Of a DNA stretch of 64,000 bases, positions 38,667 through 47,936 are shown one piece after another (position 1 is the first letter of the stretch; each line of letters opens with the position of its first letter). A model generated the notes under the pieces. That model did not search any database. It had not been told where the DNA came from and worked only from the letters and a program-made list of their open reading frames with translations. Source of the DNA: Plesiomonas shigelloides (GTDB lineage: Bacteria; Pseudomonadota; Gammaproteobacteria; Enterobacterales; CAMTGL01); NCBI RefSeq assembly GCF_900087055.1, contig NZ_LT575468.1, forward strand, positions 1,178,001 to 1,242,000, given 5' to 3'. A program made the translations under genes and the position numbers.

Positions 38667-39518
38667 TTACGCAGCGTTGGCCAGCGATTTTAACCACGCA
38701 ATCTCTTGCGGCCAGATATCTGGATTTACGGTTTCCAAAATCAAGGGAATGCCGTCAAAACGCGGATCGGCCATGATAAATTCAAAGGCCGGTTTACCGA
38801 TATTGCCAACGCCGAGGCTGTCATGGCGGTCTACGCGGCTACCAAGCGTGCTCTTGGCATCGTTGATGTGCATGCCGCGCAGATACTGAAAACCAACCAC
38901 GGCGTCGAATTCGGCGAAGGTCTTAGCGCAGGCGTCCAGAGAGCTTAAATCATAGCCTGCGGCGAAGGTGTGGCAGGTATCGATACAAACTCCGACCCGA
39001 CTTTTATCTTCGACCTGCGCAATAATTTCTGCCAGATGTTCAAAACGCCAGCCCAGATTAGAACCTTGTCCGGCCGTATTTTCGATCACGGCGGTCACCC
39101 CGTGGGTTTGCGCCAGCGCTAAATTGATGGATTCGGCGACTTTGGCCAGACTTTCACTGTCACTGATTTTGTTGAGATGACTTCCCGGATGAAAATTCAG
39201 CAAAGTCAGACCCAGCTGCTCACAACGCTGCATTTCATCTAAAAAGGCTGCGCGCGATTTTTCCAAGGCTTCACTTTCCGGATGCCCCAAATTAATCAGG
39301 TAACTGTCATGCGGCAGGATTTGCTCCGGGCGAAAGCCCGTTTGCTCGCAGGCCTGTTTGAAGGCGGCAATCATGCTGTCAGTCAGTGGCGCTGCATTCC
39401 ATTGGCGCTGATTTTTGGTGAAGAGGGCAAAGGCGGTGGCATTGAGCTCTTTGGCGCGCCAAACCGCTTGATCTACGCCGCCAGCGGCACTGACATGGGC
39501 ACCGATATATTTTGTCAT
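38667..39518 (-). CDS. nfo: Endonuclease IV
   Basis: A 283-residue AP endonuclease of the xylose-isomerase-like TIM-barrel fold, with three zinc ions. Recognisable elements are [17 protein letters not shown] at the N-terminus, [37 protein letters not shown] and [20 protein letters not shown], which include the zinc ligands. It cuts 5' of abasic sites and removes 3' blocking groups. AGGAG is found upstream of the ATG at 39516-39518. It converges on the DUF5718 gene. Confidence 0.97.
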   Translation of the reverse strand: MTKYIGAHVSAAGGVDQAVWRAKELNATAFALFTKNQRQWNAAPLTDSMIAAFKQACEQTGFRPEQILPHDSYLINLGHPESEALEKSRAAFLDEMQRCEQLGLTLLNFHPGSHLNKISDSESLAKVAESINLALAQTHGVTAVIENTAGQGSNLGWRFEHLAEIIAQVEDKSRVGVCIDTCHTFAAGYDLSSLDACAKTFAEFDAVVGFQYLRGMHINDAKSTLGSRVDRHDSLGVGNIGKPAFEFIMADPRFDGIPLILETVNPDIWPQEIAWLKSLANAA

Positions 39519-40038
39519 CGCTTAACTCCTTCTGATCTCGGTCGTGGTGCGCTGACTCATCGCATGACATGCATACAATAGAGGGCGCGGTGATCGCCGG
39601 TGATCTTGTTGTTGTCGTGGGCACTATGCCCGTGTTGGCATTATGCCGCAGGCTGAATCGGTTTACAGCAGAAACGGTGATTCGCGTCACGAATTAATGG
39701 CGGTAGACAGAAAAAGTTACCTACGCTTGATCACAGGCACAAGGAGGCGCTCTGCCGGTTGTAAACCTCGATGTGGTGCTCGAAATTTCCGAGCTCACCA
39801 GACGATTACAGCTACTTTCCTTGTTATCCAGCCAAGGCTTTAGCCATACGCTAAATATGCACATTGCTAAAAAATAGCAGGCTGAATAACAGATTGTTGC
39901 GATGTTGATTGCTAGAGCGTTGATTACGAGCAGGCTGATTGAGCGAAAACCAATCGAGTACAAGCTGAGCGGATTAACTTAAGTAATAACTTAGGCAATA
40001 ACTCAAGCAAACAATAACTTAAGCAGATAGGGGCGCGT
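39519..40038. other. Intergenic region upstream of a secreted-protein gene
   Basis: About 520 bases without a credible gene. The 9-mer GCAGGCTGA occurs three times (about 39648, 39880 and 39930), and the last 65 bases carry 12-bp tandem repeats listed separately. Confidence 0.45.
39975..40026. repeat. 12-bp tandem repeats just before a start codon
   Basis: Three contiguous 12-mers, TAACTTAAGTAA (39975), TAACTTAGGCAA (39987) and TAACTCAAGCAA (39999), then four bases, then a fourth, TAACTTAAGCAG (40015-40026). The last ends 12 bases before the ATG of the following gene, next to its ribosome-binding site. Confidence 0.9.
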
Positions 40039-40572
40039 ATGAACCGATTAGGTAAACTGGCCGAAGTTCGCTTACGTGGCGTTAACACTGTGCCATCCCG
40101 TTCATCTCACAAGCAATCCAGTGTTCAATCTAGCTCTCACGTCTCTTGGGTTTCTCAAGTTACATGGAGGATGTGGGTTGGGTTGTCAGTTTTCACGTTA
40201 CTGACATTGATGGTATCCATTTCTGCACAGGCGGCAGAGGAAACGTGGAAACCGCTGGGCAGTACTGCCGATGGGCAAGTGTATGTCGATACAATGACCG
40301 CCATGACGGACGACAAAGGCATTACCCATGCGCAGGTGCGGTTAGATTATATCAGCCCCACAGAGATTGGTACGCTACTGTTAGTCGGGCAGCAAAGCCA
40401 AGTCCGCTTGGATTGCGCGCAAAAGCAAAGCGCCACGGATCGTATATCGGTCACCCAGCAAGATGGCAAGCGCTTCATCATGGCCAGCTACGAAGCGGCG
40501 CCTTTTGAGCAAATCCCCGCCGGTTCAGCCAATGCACTGCTGATGAGCGAACTGTGCTCGCGAGCCATGTAG
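40039..40572 (+). CDS. Secreted or anchored small protein, surface-adhesin E-like
   Basis: A 177-residue protein of unknown function. After a polar, Ser-rich N-terminal segment of about 44 residues comes one hydrophobic helix (MWVGLSVFTLLTLMVSISA) ending in an AQA-like cleavage site, then a domain beginning WKPLGSTADGQVYVDTMTAM. That layout resembles the surface-adhesin protein E-like family (short beta domain with a Trp start and paired Cys; here Cys in RLDCAQ and SELCSR). The ATG at 40039 has AGGGG upstream; an internal ATG at 40171 would leave only the signal peptide but has its AGGAGG touching the start. Confidence 0.6.
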   Translation: MNRLGKLAEVRLRGVNTVPSRSSHKQSSVQSSSHVSWVSQVTWRMWVGLSVFTLLTLMVSISAQAAEETWKPLGSTADGQVYVDTMTAMTDDKGITHAQVRLDYISPTEIGTLLLVGQQSQVRLDCAQKQSATDRISVTQQDGKRFIMASYEAAPFEQIPAGSANALLMSELCSRAM

Positions 40573-40649
40573 ATGTGCTGTAAGAAGCGGCCAAGTGCAG
40601 AGAGCTAAAACAACACTCTCGCGTGAATAACTGATGCGGTATGGAATAA

Positions 40650-40683
40650 AACAACGGCTGCCACGGTCAAACGGGCAGCCGTT
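40650..40683. terminator. Terminator between secreted-protein and HAD genes
   Basis: AACGGCTGCC ... GGCAGCCGTT, 10-bp stem; the minus strand continues GTTTTATT, fitting the end of the HAD gene, and it lies about 80 bases after the plus-strand gene. Confidence 0.75.
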
Positions 40684-40701
40684 AATGTCTCTGCGTTGGC
40701 A

Positions 40702-41364
40702 CTAGACCGGTGCGTTCCAGCACAACACTGTCCAACCTTGGGCTAGTGCTACGCTGTGCAGTTTGCGATCGGGGTTGATGACATACGGTCGATCGGTGGC
40801 TGATAGCAGTGGGATGTCATTACGTGAGTCGCTATAGCCAAAACTGCGTTCAATCGAGTAAGGCGGATGTTCGGTCAGCCACTGCTGTAAGCGGATAACT
40901 TTCCCTTCTCGGTACGTCAGTGTGCCGCAGCTTTGGCCAGTGTAGCAGTCATCGCGGGTTTCTAGCTCGATGGCCAAACTGTGCTCGATACCCAATAAAC
41001 GCGCAATCGGATGCACGATGTGTGCAGGGCTGGCAGAAATCAGCAGTGGAATATCACCGCGCTGGCGATGCCAATCGAGGCGCGCTATCCCTTCTGGGTA
41101 AATTCGTGGCGCAATCATGTGCGTGACGAATTGTTCTACCCGCTCTTGGATTTCGCTCACTGACAGGCCGCGTAGTGGCGCTAAGGTGAAATCGAGATAG
41201 GCAGACATGTCCAACGCACCTTTACGGTATTGCTGCATCATGGCTTGCTCGGTGGCCAGCATGCTAAAAGGCGCCATGCCGGTATTCACCATATATTCCA
41301 GCCACAGGCTGGCACTGTCCCCGGCGAGCAGGGTGTCATCAAGGTCAAAAATTGCCAGAGCCAT
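40702..41364 (-). CDS. HAD-IB family hydrolase (TIGR01490-like)
   Basis: A 220-residue haloacid dehalogenase-superfamily phosphatase of the SerB-like IB group. Motif I is FDLDDTLLAGDS (nucleophile Asp), motif II LLISASPAHIV, motif III and IV GYSDSRNDIPLL. The helical cap lies between motifs I and II. Relatives include CicA and phosphoserine-phosphatase-like proteins; the substrate is unknown. The ATG at 41362-41364 directly begins the FDLDD strand, as the family requires. Confidence 0.88.
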   Translation of the reverse strand: MALAIFDLDDTLLAGDSASLWLEYMVNTGMAPFSMLATEQAMMQQYRKGALDMSAYLDFTLAPLRGLSVSEIQERVEQFVTHMIAPRIYPEGIARLDWHRQRGDIPLLISASPAHIVHPIARLLGIEHSLAIELETRDDCYTGQSCGTLTYREGKVIRLQQWLTEHPPYSIERSFGYSDSRNDIPLLSATDRPYVINPDRKLHSVALAQGWTVLCWNAPV

Positions 41365-41731
41365 ATCGGGAAATCCTAACAGACAGAGTAAAACTGACCA
41401 AAAAACATGATTCAGCGCATAGGCTTACCTTACACGTTGGTGCGCGTTGGCTCTAGTGACATTTTTATTTTTGTGTCACCCATCAGGCTGACAGGTGCGG
41501 GGCAGTATTTCGTCCGTCTTGCACGGCAATAATAAGAGAATCAGTCATAATTGTGTGATGCGAAGCGGATAAGTTAGCTTAAGTGCGTGTGAGCGCCGGT
41601 GGGGCATGAAAAGATATTCATGCGGATAAGAAATATACCGTGCTTGATGCCGAGCAATGGCTCGTCGGCTGTAATGACGCTTGAGTTAACGGTCTATTGA
41701 CTAAAAGTTTTGATAAAAAAGGTTGTGTACG
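41365..41731. other. Divergent intergenic region, HAD gene to alpha/beta hydrolase gene
   Basis: No gene seen. An inverted repeat GTGACA ... TGTCAC surrounds a T-rich core at about 41456-41479. Confidence 0.4.
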
Positions 41732-42409
41732 ATGCCACAAGAACGTCAAGGTCTGGTGATAGTGATACACGGTCTGTTTATGAATCGGCTGATCATGCAG
41801 CCGTTTACCGATCGTCTGCATTATCTGGGGTGGCAGACCGAAACATTTGCCTATAACTCGTTAAATATCGAGCTGGAAGAGATTTATCAGCGTTTGGATA
41901 ATTTGCTGAGTAATGCGCACGATATGCCGGTGCACTTAGTTGGCCACAGTCTCGGTGGGCTGATCATTCGCTATTATTTGCATCAGCACCGCCCACGTGG
42001 CGTGAGCAGTGTGGTGACACTGGGCACCCCGCATCAGCGGGCCAGTAGTGCCGAGCGGTTGCAGCAATTGGGGATGGGATGGCTGATTGGTAATTCGGGT
42101 AGTCACGGGTTATTGGAAAGCGATTTGCCCGATCATTGGGATGTGCCTATTCCTTTGGGCACTATAGCCGGAACCACCGCGGTGGGGATGCGGCCGTTAT
42201 TATTCTGGCAGCTGGATCAAGAGCCGAGCGACGGTTTAGTGTTGGTGCGTGAAGCTTGTTTGCCGGGGGAAACCGATCATATTGATGTCAGTGCGACCCA
42301 TACCAACATGATTTACACCTGGGATGTGATCCATCAAGTGGATCATTTTATGCAGTATCAACGCTTTGATCACGAGGCGGAAGATGCGCCGGCAGCGGTA
42401 AACGAGTAA
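41732..42409 (+). CDS. Alpha/beta hydrolase, lipase-like
   Basis: A 225-residue alpha/beta-hydrolase. The oxyanion region VIHGLFMNR, nucleophile elbow VGHSLGGLI (Ser in GHSLG), and the following TLGTPHQ match the PGAP1/lipase class 2 group. His near the end (THTNMIYTW) is likely catalytic. There is no signal peptide, so it is probably cytoplasmic. Substrate unknown. The ATG at 41732 has AAGG about eleven bases upstream; the GTG at 41723 would be too close to it. It is followed 36 bases later by the ycdY-like gene. Confidence 0.85.
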   Translation: MPQERQGLVIVIHGLFMNRLIMQPFTDRLHYLGWQTETFAYNSLNIELEEIYQRLDNLLSNAHDMPVHLVGHSLGGLIIRYYLHQHRPRGVSSVVTLGTPHQRASSAERLQQLGMGWLIGNSGSHGLLESDLPDHWDVPIPLGTIAGTTAVGMRPLLFWQLDQEPSDGLVLVREACLPGETDHIDVSATHTNMIYTWDVIHQVDHFMQYQRFDHEAEDAPAAVNE

Positions 42410-42445
42410 ACTCCGCTTTTTATTTGATTAGCCGCAGGATCTGCC

Positions 42446-43033
42446 ATGAACACCTTTTCAACCTTATGCCGTTTGTTCGGCACGCTGTTTTATCGTCGTC
42501 CGGATGATGCGGTGATGCCGCCAGTACTTAATATGCTGCAGCAAGGTGCCCTTAGCGAAATGTGGCCGCTGGTATTGAGTGATAACAGCGAGTTTGCCCT
42601 CAAGCAGTTGCGTCAGCCGCAAGATGTGGCGGCACTGTGCACCGATTATAGCGAACTGTTTGGCGATAACGGTGCAGTATCACTGCTGGCTGAACAGCAT
42701 GGCATTGATGTTCAAGGCTTTGCGGCTTTCCAACAGCAAGTGGGCATGCCGGGCGCCGGCACAGTAGCGGGTGGTCACTTTGGCCAGATGCTGCTAACAG
42801 CCTCATGGGTTGAAGATCAAAGTGCAGAAGATGAAGTGTCGGCGCAAGAGGCACTGTTCCAGCACTATCTGTTGCCAACAGCGGCGAAAGTATTGGGGCA
42901 AGTTGAGATGCATGCCAAAACCGGTTTCTACCGCGCGCTGGCGGTGCTGACCCGTGAAGCCCTATCAGCCATGGCTGATGAGCTGGTGGAGCAGTTAGAA
43001 GCGCAAAATGGCGATGAGAGTGATAACGCCTGA
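42446..43033 (+). CDS. ycdY: TorD/DmsD-family chaperone, YcdY-like
   Basis: A 195-residue all-helical protein of the TorD family. NTFSTLCRLFGTLFYRRPDD, DYSELFGDNGAV, ASWVEDQSAEDE and LTREALSAMADELVE match E. coli YcdY. In E. coli YcdY helps the zinc phosphatase YcdX and lies next to ycdX; no ycdX is present in this window beside it. It may therefore act on another partner here, or on a ycdX elsewhere. It lies downstream of the alpha/beta-hydrolase and probably shares its transcript. Confidence 0.87.
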   Translation: MNTFSTLCRLFGTLFYRRPDDAVMPPVLNMLQQGALSEMWPLVLSDNSEFALKQLRQPQDVAALCTDYSELFGDNGAVSLLAEQHGIDVQGFAAFQQQVGMPGAGTVAGGHFGQMLLTASWVEDQSAEDEVSAQEALFQHYLLPTAAKVLGQVEMHAKTGFYRALAVLTREALSAMADELVEQLEAQNGDESDNA

Positions 43034-43104
43034 TGTGGCCAATTAACCGATTGGTGTAAACACTCTGTGCTGGTTACACAGTCTGTACACTGTTTGCCAC
43101 ATAC

Positions 43105-43138
43105 GAAAAAGCCCCTGCAGTGCAGGGGCTTTTTTTAA
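43105..43138. terminator. Bidirectional terminator between ycdY and yceB
   Basis: AAAAAGCCCCTGCA/TGCAGGGGCTTTTTTT, a near-perfect palindrome with A- and T-runs, between converging genes. Confidence 0.93.
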
Positions 43139-43259
43139 CACAGAGATAACGTGATCACTTTTCCCATCGCTGTATTTGCTCAGCAGTGCTGGCAAAGTCA
43201 GCCAGCCCAGATTCAGCGTTGGCGGTCATTCAGAAGCCGTAATTATTCAGAGGCCATCA

Positions 43260-43826
43260 TTATTCAGACAGGGGAATAATAATTTTACCCGGCTTGATTT
43301 CGATGCCTTTTGCTAGCTGGCGTACCAGTGCTTCTTCTTTACTGCGGTTTGAGTCCAGCACATAAACCGGCGTCTGGTTAAAGAACAATTGCAGTGAGTT
43401 TTTCAGGTATGGCATCAGCACTTTGGTGCTTTTTTCCAGTGACTGTGGCGTTACGGTGGCATTCAGCAGCTGCATTTCACGCAGATAGATAGCACCGGTT
43501 TCACTGTCAAAGTATGGGCGAGCGGCTAAAGAGAGCGCCACGTTGGCATGCTCTTGTCCCACCAATGTGCTCAGATTCAGATCGGCAGTGCCGTTCAAAA
43601 TCACCTGATTTGGCTCTGCTCGCCCGATTTTTGCCTGCATGTCCTTCAGGGTAATGTTGGCTTCAAAAACGCCCGGCAGACCCAGTTGTTTTTGGAATTC
43701 CACTTTTTGCTGCAGGTACTCGTTCACCTGTTGCTCAGTCAGCGCGTACTGAGTTAATTGGCTACATGCCGCCAGCAGGGCGGTACACAGCAGGGCAGCA
43801 AACATCATCTGAATTTTTTTGAACAT
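43260..43826 (-). CDS. yceB: YceB-family lipoprotein (DUF1439)
   Basis: A 188-residue lipoprotein. The signal sequence ends LLAACSQL, with lipobox LAAC; Ser at +2 predicts outer-membrane sorting. The body matches E. coli YceB: LTQYALTEQQVNEYLQQK, GLPGVFEANITLKDM, LNATVTPQSLEKS, FNQTPVYVLDSN and the C-terminal AKGIEIKPGKIIIPL. Function is unknown. The ATG at 43824-43826 is chosen because it gives a normal signal peptide; ATG at 43835 would add three residues. Confidence 0.9.
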   Translation of the reverse strand: MFKKIQMMFAALLCTALLAACSQLTQYALTEQQVNEYLQQKVEFQKQLGLPGVFEANITLKDMQAKIGRAEPNQVILNGTADLNLSTLVGQEHANVALSLAARPYFDSETGAIYLREMQLLNATVTPQSLEKSTKVLMPYLKNSLQLFFNQTPVYVLDSNRSKEEALVRQLAKGIEIKPGKIIIPLSE

Positions 43827-44025
43827 GGAAGGCATCTCTGAATTTCTTGAAAACGGTGGCAAAGAATACCGTTTACATTCTGAAAAATCGAGTCAGAACG
43901 TGCTTCATCGCACAGAAAGCCTTATTTTATCTTGTCAACGTGGGGAGAACTGTGCCGTACAAAGCACTTTTTCATCGGCAGAGAAAGCAAGATAGATTAG
44001 TAAAAACAACGTATTACGGGATGCT

Positions 44026-44949
44026 TTAGGTGTCGAGCCAATACTTAATTTGATTGCGCCCCGATTTTTTGGCGTGATACAGCGCTTGGTCGACGCGGTC
44101 CAGCAATTCATCGCCTGTTTCATTACTGGGCGTTATAGAAACAACCCCAATACTCACGGTAACAATATTGCCGGTGTCCGGCGACATATTGTGCGCCCAT
44201 TGTTGCTGGCGAATTTTCTGGCAAAGGAACTCGCCGTACTGGCGAATTTCGCCTTCGTTGGTATTGGGCAAAATAATGGCAAACTCCTCACCACCGTAGC
44301 GATATACACGCTCAGAGGCGCGCCGAGTCGTGGATTGCAGTACTCTCGCCAGTCGTTTCAGGCAGCTATCGCCCTCTAGGTGACCATAAAAATCGTTGTA
44401 CAGTTTGAAGTGATCCACATCCAGCAGCGCTAACCCCAGCGGCTGGCTGGTGCGCGCATGGCGGCGGATTTCATTATCTAAATCCACGTTCAGCGCGCGT
44501 CGGTTATACACTTCCGTCAGACCATCTAAGTTGACTTGCTGGCGCAGTAAATCCGCCTGTTTTTTCAAACTCAGCTGAATCCCCACGCGGGTTTTGACCA
44601 CCGTGGCATTAAAGGGTTTGGTGATAAAATCGACCGCGCCACTTCTTAGCGCTTCGATCTCTTCTTGTGGATTGTGGTATTTGGTGATGAAAATCACGGT
44701 GATATCGCGGGTGAGCGGATCTTGCTTGAGCATTTTGCAGGTATCAAAGCCGCACAGCCCGGGCATTTCGATATCCAGCACAATCAAATCGGGCTGCCTT
44801 TCACGTGCGACATGCAGCGCGGTTAACCCATCCATCGATACCAGTATTTCACCATACGGCTTGAGGATCGTGCTCAGCAGCATCAGCGTGGCGCGCGAGT
44901 CATCAACCAGCAAAATGCGCGGGATGTAGCGGATAGGGGCGTATTCCAT
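44026..44949 (-). CDS. Response regulator with GGDEF domain (diguanylate cyclase)
   Basis: A 307-residue REC-GGDEF protein (PleD/WspR-like layout). The receiver domain (about 10-125) has acidic residues at VDD (16-17), the phosphoacceptor Asp59 in LIVLDIEMPG and Lys111. The GGDEF domain has active-site GGEEF (219-223), so it probably makes cyclic di-GMP when phosphorylated. The inhibitory-site position reads RASE (210-213) instead of RxxD. The start at 44947-44949 has GGAG six bases upstream. No sensor kinase gene is adjacent. Confidence 0.92.
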   Translation of the reverse strand: MEYAPIRYIPRILLVDDSRATLMLLSTILKPYGEILVSMDGLTALHVARERQPDLIVLDIEMPGLCGFDTCKMLKQDPLTRDITVIFITKYHNPQEEIEALRSGAVDFITKPFNATVVKTRVGIQLSLKKQADLLRQQVNLDGLTEVYNRRALNVDLDNEIRRHARTSQPLGLALLDVDHFKLYNDFYGHLEGDSCLKRLARVLQSTTRRASERVYRYGGEEFAIILPNTNEGEIRQYGEFLCQKIRQQQWAHNMSPDTGNIVTVSIGVVSITPSNETGDELLDRVDQALYHAKKSGRNQIKYWLDT

Positions 44950-45065
44950 GACATGCTCCGAAAGCGGCCGGCATTGAGCACCAAAATAACCATCATGCAT
45001 GATTGCGATGACAGTTATCTTGCTTCTGTCTGCCGGCCGACAGCGGGGCCGCTCACTGCGCTGCG

Positions 45066-47225
45066 CTAGCTTGCGCTCCCCTCTGCATAACGGCAGACAA
45101 TTTTTTGTGTCAGTGAACTGAGTTCGTTCAACATTCTGTTAATTAAGCCTAGCTGTTGCAGAACAAAACGCGAGTCCGAATCTTGCAGATCTTGCTCTAA
45201 AAGTGACTGTGCAAATTGCTGCGTATTGTTGTGCTCAGGGGCAGGGCAGGCTTGCAGCTGCGCCGAAACCGCTTGCAGCTGATGCAAAATATGCTGACTG
45301 ACCTCTTTTAGCAGTGTGCGTGATTCGGCGTTATCCGGCAGTTTATGGCGGTGCGCCCCCAGCGCGGAGATATAGCCCAGCATGGCATGATTCAGGCACA
45401 GCAAGCGAAAACCTTCTTCGAGGATACGCCGTGAGCGTAGCGGCTCTGAACTCATGTTGGAGATCACCGATGCCAGCTCGGCATCGGCATTGTGCGCTGC
45501 GCGCCGAGCGATGCGATAGCTCAGGCTGTCATCCTTACCTTGCTGATACTGGGCAATCACTTCATTCAGATAGCTGGTATTGCTGTCGATGGCACGCTGG
45601 ATCACCAGCGGCAAACGGCGATAGCGCCAATCCGGCCACACAAAGGTCACGGCCAGCCATGCGATCCCGCAGCCAATCAGGGTGTCGGTAACCCGTGGAA
45701 TGGCGATATCAAAACCGGCTCCCATCAAGTTAAAGCAGAACAGCACCAGCATGGTAATGAAGGCGGTGGCGTAGCCGTATTGCACGGTACGAAAGGCAAA
45801 AAACAGCACGCCAAGAACGACAATCAGCACCAGCTGACCTTCTTGTGATGGGATCAGATACAGCAGCGGTAAGCCGGCGATAATCCCCGCCAAGGTGCCG
45901 AGTACCCGCTGACGTAAGCGCAGACGGGTGGCACTGTAGTTAGGCTGGCAGACAAACAAACTGGTCAGCAAAATCCAGTACCCGCGCTCCATATTAAACG
46001 CCATGATGCAGGCATAACCGGCGCACAGTACCAGCGACATCCGCACCGCATGGCGAAACAGTGCCGAGCCGGGCGTCAGCTGATTGCGAATCCGCGTCCA
46101 GATATCGCGAATGCCGTGCAATCCATCGTCAGCCAGCGTGTTGTCTTGTGGCAAGCCAATGATCTGCTCAGACTCAATATGCGATAGCTGCCAGTCAATC
46201 GCTTGTAAATTACGTAGCACAAAATTGAGCGAGGCCAGCAGACGCTTATCTTCCGCTTGCTGTGGCTGATGTCGCTCCAGCGAGGCATTGAGCAGATTAA
46301 AGGCGCGCTCAAATCGAAAATCGTGGTTGTAGTCATCGCCACTGATAATTGACTTGGCTAACTGACGGCAGGCTTTGGCCTGCAACAGCAGCAGGCGCTG
46401 GAAGCGAAATAGCACATCGGAGTGGCGAAAGCGCTTGGCCAGTGCGTGATACTGGTTATGCGCCGAGCTGGCGCGTTCGTGAATGTCTTGCGCCACAAAA
46501 TAGTAGCGCAGCAAACGGCGAGTACTGCGTTGGCCACGGTCGCCTTTCAGACGCGATAACAGGGAAAGCTTGGTCTGGTTCAGGCTACTGACCAGAGCGC
46601 CATTACTGAGAGCAACCTGAATTTGCAGCTCATCATAGCGGTCAGCTTCATCGGGGTCGAAAAAGGCGCTCTTGGCATCCAGATAGCGCGCCAGCAGTTC
46701 ATAGCAGTTGGCCAGATTTTCCTGCACCGGTCGCACAGGGCGCAGCGCATGGCTGAGCAGCGCAATCAGGCTGTACCACACGGCACCGGCTAGCAGCAGC
46801 AAGGGTTGCTGATACCAAGTATCGTACAGCGTTACTCCCAGCATGGTGTAAATCGCAATCAGCAGCGCACCAAAAGAGATGGTGGCGTAGCGCTGACCAA
46901 TTGCACCCAGCATGGTAAAGCAGAACGAAGAGATCAAAAGACCAATGGCGAACAGCCACGGGTAGGGGAATAAGATCTCAATGGAGACCGACGCGATAAA
47001 AAAGCACAGTAGCGTGATAAAAATATTGCGCAAGCGACCACTGAGGCGATCATCAAGATCGGTCAACGCGGCGGCGACTACCCCCAGCGTGACCGGAATG
47101 GTGGACAGCACCTCACCGGTCAGCCAAGGAAAGAGCGCCGCCCCTGCCAAGGCGATGAAAATCATCAGGCAGTATTGGAAGCGGCTATTATTTAACGAAT
47201 GACGAAGTCGGGAAAACGAACCCAT
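45066..47225 (-). CDS. yccS: YccS-family inner-membrane protein
   Basis: A 719-residue protein of the YccS/YhfK (FUSC-like) family with two clusters of membrane helices (about residues 15-160 and 385-520) each followed by a long cytoplasmic helical region. LTDLDDRLSGRLRN and MERGYWILLTSLFVCQPNYSATRLRLRQRV are typical. E. coli YccS is the equivalent in the same neighbourhood (yccS-yccF-helD). Its function is unknown; the FUSC family is associated with export of aromatic compounds. It lies 20 bases after yccF on the same strand and is likely co-transcribed. Confidence 0.94.
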   Translation of the reverse strand: MGSFSRLRHSLNNSRFQYCLMIFIALAGAALFPWLTGEVLSTIPVTLGVVAAALTDLDDRLSGRLRNIFITLLCFFIASVSIEILFPYPWLFAIGLLISSFCFTMLGAIGQRYATISFGALLIAIYTMLGVTLYDTWYQQPLLLLAGAVWYSLIALLSHALRPVRPVQENLANCYELLARYLDAKSAFFDPDEADRYDELQIQVALSNGALVSSLNQTKLSLLSRLKGDRGQRSTRRLLRYYFVAQDIHERASSAHNQYHALAKRFRHSDVLFRFQRLLLLQAKACRQLAKSIISGDDYNHDFRFERAFNLLNASLERHQPQQAEDKRLLASLNFVLRNLQAIDWQLSHIESEQIIGLPQDNTLADDGLHGIRDIWTRIRNQLTPGSALFRHAVRMSLVLCAGYACIMAFNMERGYWILLTSLFVCQPNYSATRLRLRQRVLGTLAGIIAGLPLLYLIPSQEGQLVLIVVLGVLFFAFRTVQYGYATAFITMLVLFCFNLMGAGFDIAIPRVTDTLIGCGIAWLAVTFVWPDWRYRRLPLVIQRAIDSNTSYLNEVIAQYQQGKDDSLSYRIARRAAHNADAELASVISNMSSEPLRSRRILEEGFRLLCLNHAMLGYISALGAHRHKLPDNAESRTLLKEVSQHILHQLQAVSAQLQACPAPEHNNTQQFAQSLLEQDLQDSDSRFVLQQLGLINRMLNELSSLTQKIVCRYAEGSAS

Positions 47226-47245
47226 AGATGGTACTAAACGTCCTG

Positions 47246-47701
47246 TTAGCGGCGATAGCGGTCAATCGTGATCTGCGCTTTTTCATTGCGAATTTGACGC
47301 GCTAATTCACTAGGCACGACGCGGCGACCGACTGGCCATAATGCCACAACGGCCAATTTGAAATGGGCGATCCCAACCGGAATACCGATCAGAGTCAGGC
47401 ACTGGCCGATTCCCACGGCAATGTGCACTAGACACAACCACCAACCGGCAATCACAAACCAGATGACGTTGAGCAGAAAACCACCGGCAGCGAGCAAAGA
47501 GTTGCTGCGGTTTTCCAGATCGTCGACTTTCACGACATCGTTACCGTATGGCACTAACGACATCTTGGTGATTTCCCAACATGCGCGGGTGAGTGGTAAG
47601 GTAACGATACACACAATGCTGAGCAGGGTAGCTAAAAACCAGCTGATTGTGGTGATGAAGCCACCCATTACAAAGTTAAAAATATTCAGTGCAGTTGCCA
47701 C
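47246..47701 (-). CDS. yccF: YccF-family inner-membrane protein
   Basis: A 151-residue protein with two copies of the YccF domain and about four membrane segments. ALNIFNFVMGGFITT, LPLTRACWEITKMSLVPYG and LTLIGIPVGIAHFKLA match E. coli YccF (148 residues). The start is a GTG at 47699-47701 with GGAG about eight bases upstream; this gives the E. coli-like N-terminus, while the open frame extends 48 codons further upstream without similarity. Function is unknown. Divergent from helD, as in E. coli. Confidence 0.92.
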   Translation of the reverse strand: MATALNIFNFVMGGFITTISWFLATLLSIVCIVTLPLTRACWEITKMSLVPYGNDVVKVDDLENRSNSLLAAGGFLLNVIWFVIAGWWLCLVHIAVGIGQCLTLIGIPVGIAHFKLAVVALWPVGRRVVPSELARQIRNEKAQITIDRYRR

Positions 47702-47936
47702 GGGATGACTCCTGTAAAAAGCAATTATTGTGCTGATTTTAGCGTGTTTTTCGCAATAACGGCAGCAGCTTGTTACGCCAAGCGGCATTATGCCATACCC
47801 TGTATGCAGGATAAGCGCTTTCTGTTCTACCTTGTTGGTTAGCAAGCCGTGTACAGCTCAGTTCGAGCGACACTTGGCTGCTGAATGAACCGCAATATAA
47901 CCGCAACACAATGATGCCAAGGATGACGTAGCCGCA

